DNA of 64,000 nucleotides, taken from assembly GCA_013420905.1 (NCBI GenBank), contig JAAXNY010000011.1:2604001-2668000 (forward strand). The letters run 5' to 3'. A model generated the notes under the pieces. The model saw only the letters and a program-made list of their open reading frames with translations, had not been told where the DNA came from and ran no database searches. How positions within the stretch are numbered: position 1 is the first letter of the stretch; every line of letters begins with the position of its first letter. Origin of the DNA: Collybia mongolica. Taxonomy: Eukaryota > Basidiomycota > Agaricomycetes > Agaricales > Clitocybaceae. Positions 58,282 to 64,000 of the stretch are shown piece by piece. The position numbers were made by a program, and so were the translations under genes.

Positions 58282-59539
58282 ATGTTAGACGCCATACCAG
58301 CCGCCTTGAAGGGTAGCACTCCATCACCCACCTTCCCCCAAGAAATCTTCGACTCGATAATCGATCACCTGCGTAACAATTCCACCGCTCTCAGATCAGC
58401 TTCTCTCGTCTGTCGCGCATTTGCCACATCTTACAGAAGAATCACTTTCTACAAGATTACGATTGATGCTGATACATTCAAGACACTCCCCAAGCTTATA
58501 CGGCAGGCACCTGAGATCCCCACCTTTGTTCGGGAATTATACATTGTGGGCGGACACGACGATCTCTATAGTGAATCCAGTCTTCCCTCCCTTCTCAAGA
58601 AGTTTAAAGCGATACAGAAATTGAGATGGAGGACACTTCGACATCACTCGTTCTCGGGGTGGAAATGGATGTCACTCGAACAGCGCGAGGCCTTTTCGGC
58701 CCTCATATCGCAGCCAACCCTCACCCACCTCGACCTCTCTGGTATAGGTATCCTCCCTATCGCCGAATTCCACTCATTGAATCGTGGACTGCAACATCTC
58801 GGGCTCAATAACATAACGCTCGATACTTCACTCGAGCAACACATGGAAGAATGCATTCTCAAGGAAAACTTGCCTCCGATACAGTTGGATCATGCCGGCC
58901 TGGCATTCCTCCAGAGTGAGACGATAGAGCTTCTTTTAAGCGGCCGATCTCCATTCGATTTTACCCAGCTGAAGAGCTGTGCAATCGTGGAGGTAGGGCC
59001 AACAGGTAGCCTAGTCCTCCAAGCTTGTCAGAAGTCTCTTCACCATTACGGTCATGTGTTTTGGAGAGGGATTGGTATGATAATGCCATATTCTATATGT
59101 TCCATTAACTTATATCACCGAATACATAGGGCCTGAATCCTACACTACGACTCTGCAACATGATATTGCGGCGGTCGATAGCCTTCGCTCCTTGACGTTA
59201 CTCCCCGTATATTCCTACAATGGAATTCCCTCAACAAAGCCTATGCTGGACATTCTAGAGGCTGTGTGCCATTCACCCTCCTGCGCACTGGAAGATGTCA
59301 CAATCATCGTTTGGACAGAACATTTTCGAATGCCTTACAGAAATTTAGAAATCTGGAAGGGGATTGATTTAGCCCTTTCCATTCCGACATCATTGAAGAA
59401 GGTCACGTTTATTGCCCCAGTGCATGGCAGATCCGAATTCAGCTTGAAGGCGCTGCAGAAGGGTGTGAGGGATATATTCCCAGGAGTTTGGAGATTGGGA
59501 AAAGTTCATCTTGAGATATACAACGATAACAAAGGTTAG
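58282..59539 (+). CDS. F-box-like protein with leucine-rich region, two exons, 400 aa
   Basis: Exon 58282-59074 joins in phase 1 across a 55-nt intron to 59130-59539, 1203 nt in frame. The N-terminus shows a degenerate F-box: TFPQEIFDSIIDHLRNNSTA followed by LRSASLVCRAFATSYRRITF. Leu-rich stretches follow (LTHLDLSGIGILPI, LQHLGLNNITLD), then a C-terminal part (SLRSLTLLPVYSYNG, LEDVTIIVWTEHF) that suggests irregular LRR-like repeats. This layout is typical of the large Agaricomycete F-box family, members of which may recruit substrates to SCF ubiquitin ligases. The target cannot be inferred. A GTTAGT follows the stop region and might mark a further intron. Confidence 0.8.
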
Positions 59540-61268
59540 TGTGTCTCATCAATCTCATGCTAGCTCGAAGCTGCTGAGGAAATACTAGGTGCAGAGATGG
59601 ATTATTGGACAGTAGATTTTTCAGTGCTCTCTTCCTTTGATCGTTACTCCCTGCATGTCTGATATCATGCATGTGATGTGTACCTCCGCGAAAATAATTG
59701 GATGCAGCAAACAAATCATAACCTGAAGTCATGGACTTGAGCTAAGGGAGTAGCTACTTAGTTCACGATAACACAGCACCTTTTTTCAAATTTGTGAATT
59801 TATAATTTACTAGGGCAGGGCCCTATGGAAAACTTTGCGTATATATTATGCCACGGCTATTCTACCAGCCCCTCCCGTACACTAAATTCTGGCCCATCCT
59901 TATTAGCTCCCCCGCAGAGCCTGACACGGAAAACAGTTTCGAAAAGCGGCCTCGATTGGCGGCCGCTGGAGAGTACCCTCACCCACTATATTTGCTGGAG
60001 GGGTCCCATGTCGCTCCTGGGTACAGGTCACATACCAACTCAATTTCTCAACTACATAGTGATGCAATAGCCTGAAACGTCTCAACTTACTACCACAACC
60101 TTATAGTTGTGAACCTATGCAAAACTGACTCCATGTACGCTGTGGGTGAAGAGGACCGTGGGAATTGAAGCTGATGTTCGTCGGAGCCTTGTTCGCGGCC
60201 ATCACCTCTGAGCCCGTCGCCCCGAAGTGGGGGTACTAAGTAAAACTTGAGTAAAGTTTTGACTATTGTCTGGAACTCTCGTCGTATATCCAGGACTATG
60301 CATAGACCAGCACCAAAATTTCCGACCTGTGAATTCCGCCGTGTTCTTTGGGCGCAGACTCACCTCGAGGCTCGGAGCCTGGATAGATGCGTACAATACC
60401 TCGGGGAACATTACTAAAAAGAACCTTCCTTTCTCGCCATTTTTCATCTTTCAATCAGGGGAACTATGTAAAGCGAACCATCCAGGGCGTTTTCCCCAGA
60501 TCATTGCAGATAAAGGTATGTCTTCTACTACAATATTGTGTTGGGAGATTGTAGGTAGAGTCGGTAAATTGTTTATTAATGTGTTTGAACTTTCATAGGA
60601 GACCACTGATGAAGTACACATCGTAGATCAGTACCCAATCAACAACACATTCTCATAGATAGAGAAGTATGGATGGGAATCGAGAAGCACTACTTAAGCG
60701 TCTAAGTGTGAATTCCTTCCGGAAGCTACTAAACCCCCACATCGTCGGATGGACGCTATCGCTCATCTCTGTCAGTAGATATTTTGAAGCAGACGTGCGG
60801 ACAATAAAAACCTTTGAAGAAGAGAAGGTATCCGAGTCACCAGTTCTATTCGTTTTCCGTGAGTCTCCCTGACTTAAATTGATGACGACGCTTCTTTGCG
60901 TCTTAGAATCTGGTGAGCTGAAAATCAGAAGCGAAAGAAGGGAATTGACGCACGGTATCTTCTCCCTTTGAGAAAAAACTTAAGCCGGTAAATTCAAAAG
61001 TGAAAGATTCGATTTATCGCTTACCCTTGACTCATAAACACCAATATCGGACAATGGTACACTGGCCATCGTCGAAGCCGCCGCGGTTCTTAGTGCATTT
61101 CGAGTGTTCAAGGTCGCGAGAAGGCTGTTTGCATAGACTTAAACGCGCACTTTTAGATACGACGGTACTAGGCACATATCACATTTCGCGACTTACGTTT
61201 TCCGATCACAAAGTCTATCGCCAGGAACCAGAGACTGTCTGGGGAAATGGCAAACTGTAGGAGAAAAT
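59540..61268. other. 1.7 kb without a supported gene
   Basis: Only short open frames on both strands (59825-60070, 60266-60598, 60669-60872, 61000-61260). None shows a known family or coherent splicing. Confidence 0.45.
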
Positions 61269-62959
61269 TCAGTACCCGTTTGCAGTGTTATATGTTGTAC
61301 ACACAATTATGACCTCTGCCACTGCCACAACCCTGTGAAGAGATATATGATCAATCCTATCGACGAGAAGGAGAACTTACGACGTCAGTAAACATCGGTT
61401 GATAGCATATATTATCAACGTAGTGACGAGTGTATTCGTGCTAGATATTCGCTGTTAGAGTCGTTCGCTAGAATTGGACATGGATAGTTACTGTCTGAAA
61501 CCCGTACGACTGCCGTGAAGTAAAATACATAGGGCTCCAGCAATAAATATATCAGAAAGGACAGCAAGTGCCGCGAATGGCGTAGCAGCGATGAGCTGCA
61601 CTTCTGTTAGTTCAGACTGGCCATAATAAAGTCTCATTAAAATACAGTTATCTCTGGAAGTCGTTTCAGCTCTTTTTTGATGAACCTTTGATATCGAATT
61701 GAATAATCTTGGAATATGAAAACAATGCTGAACATACAAGAACACGACGGTTTCTGTAAATTGCAACCGTTAGACATCAGCCATAAGTCAATGGTTTCGA
61801 ATTAGATTTACCAATTCCGAAGCAGAAATGGCCTAAGACAACCAAAGCCTGCCATCGAACTCAAGTATAAATAAATGATTGAATTCAGGAAGGCGAACCC
61901 ACGATGATCGAAGAAAGCCACCATCTTATTTTGGGATGGCTCACTATTTATAGATACAAAAATATGACATGTCAGCAAACAAGCTGAAAAATAGCACTGC
62001 CGTACGCACATCGGAAAATGCGAACGGTAAAGAAGCTGCAGGTGTTGTTAGTAAATTTCAAGCCGATGTATAGTTGCGTTACCATTGAACAAAGAAAGCG
62101 ATCGTGACCTTGTTAATCAATTTCATTTACAGTCAGTTGGGGTGGGAATATATCTATCAAAAACCTCACGTTCATTGCAACTGAAACCTAGTAAAGACGG
62201 TTAGTTCCTTATCATGGTACCTGACTATGTGAAACGTACAAAGAGAGACCTGAGAGAGGGATCTATATCACGTTATGAGCTGAGATGAGTCGGGTATTGC
62301 TCACCAATGACCAATAGCAAGAGCAGGTGGATTCGCGTAATTCGTCACCTAAGAGTGAGCACAGTCAGATTAGAAGTCTAAAAGAGCTGGTATACGTTTT
62401 ACGGACCAGATAGTGATACATGCATAATGATACTAGGAAGAAAACGATCAGAGAAAGTACGTTGACGATTGTGTTTTTCATACTAACCGAGGATAGTTTG
62501 GGCTGTGTCAAGAACCCTAAGTTTATGATTAATTATAACGAGCACAGTAGGCAACTATGACGGTATTACTTACCACACGAAAGATACCTAGAAACATTCT
62601 CTCAGAATTGAGACAATAGGTCATCGGGGATCATTCACAAACCAGAGATTTAATTTCCATGCCATCCTTAGGGTAATAGACGAAGTAGAAATATGTCTAA
62701 ATTTATGTTACGTTAAGGCAAGATCAAAATAAAGTCGTATGGGATTACCTGGAGTGTTGTCAGGCCATACAACCTACGAGCTTTTCGTTGAACATAGAAA
62801 GTAGAAGTCGGGAGGAAGTCAACGCACATGGCCGTGAACAATGCCCCAATGAACGCCGCCCCTACCTTATTCAATACTACCCGTAAGAATGGCCTAAAAA
62901 ACCAACTTACCATATGTATCATCGATCTTGAGCTTTGGGTGAGGTGGTGGTGCCGACAT
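61269..62959 (-). CDS. DUF6534-like multi-pass membrane protein, many small exons
   Basis: ATG 62959 begins MSAPPPHPKLKIDDTYG (exon 62959-62911), joined to AAFIGALFTAM (62861-62828), then LYGLTTLQ, TYFYFVYYPKDGMEIKSL, VSFVWVLDTAQTIL, MYHYLVTNYANPPALAIGHW, VAMN-VTIAFFVQ, FFTVRIFR and RLSHPKIRWWLSS. Near the C-terminus come VLSDIFIAGALCILLHGSRT-GF, TNTLVTTLIIYAINRCLLTS and VVAVAEVIIVCTTY, ending at about 61269. The order and motifs (LYGxTTLQTYxYF, VWVLDT, SRTGF, NTLxxxLIIYAIN) match the Agaricomycete DUF6534 family of seven-helix-like proteins of unknown function. The join before VAMN does not keep phase with the preceding donor, so one exon boundary is unresolved or the copy is slightly damaged. 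Exon limits inside the gene are approximate. Confidence 0.72.
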
Positions 62960-64000
62960 AGTATAAGAAATCCTGTCCCACTCTTCAAGAAGATTAAGTC
63001 CGGACTCCAGAAGTGGCGCGTTGAGGAGATATCGGTAAAACGAGCTCGCTTATATGAGTTCTTGGGCAGCCCTCCCATTTCGAACTTATCCCAATTTAGC
63101 AACCCACTGTCATAGAAGGTGTGAACTCACCAAAATACCATGCGGACATGACTTTGAGGACAGATTGCTGATGTTACTTTGTGCACGTCAGTTATGAATG
63201 ATGACGGCCGTGGGCTTCGAGTAACGGACCAAGAAGGGAGGATCTTTTCCATCTTTATAGGGCGTTTCTGTTTCGTTGACAGCATTTATTTCGGTGGCTG
63301 GAGTAGTAAGGGAGTATTGCACCTCATAGTGTGCGGAAACATCAAACCCATTGAGCCTCCCCTGAATGATTAGTACATATACACCCCGGCGGGTAAAGCT
63401 AAACGAATCTTTTGACGGATCACAAATGGCGTCGGAGAAACTTGAGCGGCACTGCCCGGCGTCAAATGCTACATCTCAGAAGTACTTCCTAACATTTGCC
63501 AAGAGTTTACATAGCAAGGAATCTAATTGTGGCACATGCCCATTGTGCTTTGAATTTTGGTCAAACTGGGTGCGGCTCGTGACATTGCAGTCAGTATCCG
63601 GCGTCGCCAATCATTACTGAATGGATGGAGTACTTGGTGGAGTTTAAGAGTCCTGACGTCCTACGTATATGCTGAGAATTTCACAGATCTGTAATGGTAG
63701 CGTGTGGAGGGAAATCCTTGGGCTGTCGGCTGTCGACAGCAGGTGATGCCTTCGGCCCACCTGTTAGGGTATACCAGTTCTCTTTCTAGGTAGAAGAGTA
63801 ATGGTTCACATTACCAGTTAAACCACCCGAACTTGCGATGCACGCACCATGATAGAGTTTGGGCATCCAAGACAGCGAGTATCTGTGACAAGAAACGATA
63901 AGGGTTGACAACGGAACAAACATATCTTAAATTGCGCGTCGGTTTTTCTCTGGTTTGTTTTTGCATAAGCCTTGCTTGGTACATCCTCGGAGCTCAAGTG
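62960..64000. other. Right end of window, no gene recognised
   Basis: Short open frames at 62828-63115, 63179-63373 and 63366-63620 (plus) show no family resemblance; the first overlaps the 5' exons of the DUF6534-like gene on the other strand. Confidence 0.45.

Noticed and set aside
58282..59136. F-box gene read as a single exon
   Set aside because: The single-exon reading ends in unrelated residues, whereas splicing at 59075-59129 restores a 400-codon frame with continued Leu-rich sequence.

Overview
The window looks like nuclear DNA of an Agaricomycete (mushroom-forming basidiomycete), probably one that degrades plant biomass. The grounds are: genes split by many 45-70 nt GT-AG introns; five AA9 lytic polysaccharide monooxygenases (LPMOs); a GH78 alpha-L-rhamnosidase; families that are expanded in this class (BCS1-like AAA ATPases, F-box proteins, DUF6534-like membrane proteins, TPR-CHAT proteins); and a Tad-like LINE and a Helitron relic. 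Exon joins were worked out by hand from splice consensus, reading phase and family resemblance. No search was run.

Layout. 0-9.6 kb: the 3' end of one gene, a complete BCS1-like ATPase (699-2941, +), a single-pass Ser/Pro-rich membrane protein (3904-5147, -), a 3.4 kb stretch with no gene I can support, and an unknown acidic protein (8601-9533, -). 9.8-16.4 kb: a full-length LINE on the minus strand, with a poly-A tail and a perfect 15-bp target-site duplication, about 260 bp upstream of the acidic-protein start. 17.4-18.7 kb: an AA9 LPMO (+).

19-34.6 kb: the most unusual part. A long GH78 rhamnosidase (19022-23296, -) is followed by three minus-strand genes (23949-25606, 30532-32060, 33449-34558). 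These carry the same extracellular beta-sandwich-like module that is duplicated in the rhamnosidase, but end in a Ser/Thr-rich stalk, one membrane helix and a cytoplasmic tail instead of a catalytic domain. Two of the tails share a coiled-coil motif. They look like catalytically empty, membrane-bound relatives of the enzyme, possibly surface binders or sensors for rhamnose-containing glycans. A CpG-poor Helitron relic with degenerate helicase sequence lies between the first and second (about 25.9-28.9 kb).

35-48.5 kb: a MYND/MSS51-like gene with an in-frame stop (35262-37122, -), an intact TPR-CHAT protein whose body is strikingly CpG-depleted (39274-42612, -), a C2H2 zinc-finger regulator of Msn2/4 type (43310-44594, -), and about 4 kb without recognisable genes. 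48.5-54 kb: four paralogous AA9 LPMOs in two convergent pairs (++/--), each behind a TATA box. One has changes at two conserved active-site-region positions. 56.5-64 kb: a decayed 2-oxoglutarate/Fe(II) dioxygenase pseudogene, an F-box-like gene (58282-59539, +) and a multi-intron DUF6534-like membrane protein (about 61269-62959, -).

The AA9 enzymes (oxidative polysaccharide cleavage) and the GH78 enzyme (rhamnose removal from pectin or plant glycosides) would act outside the cell on plant material. The membrane-bound module proteins may connect that extracellular chemistry to the cell surface.
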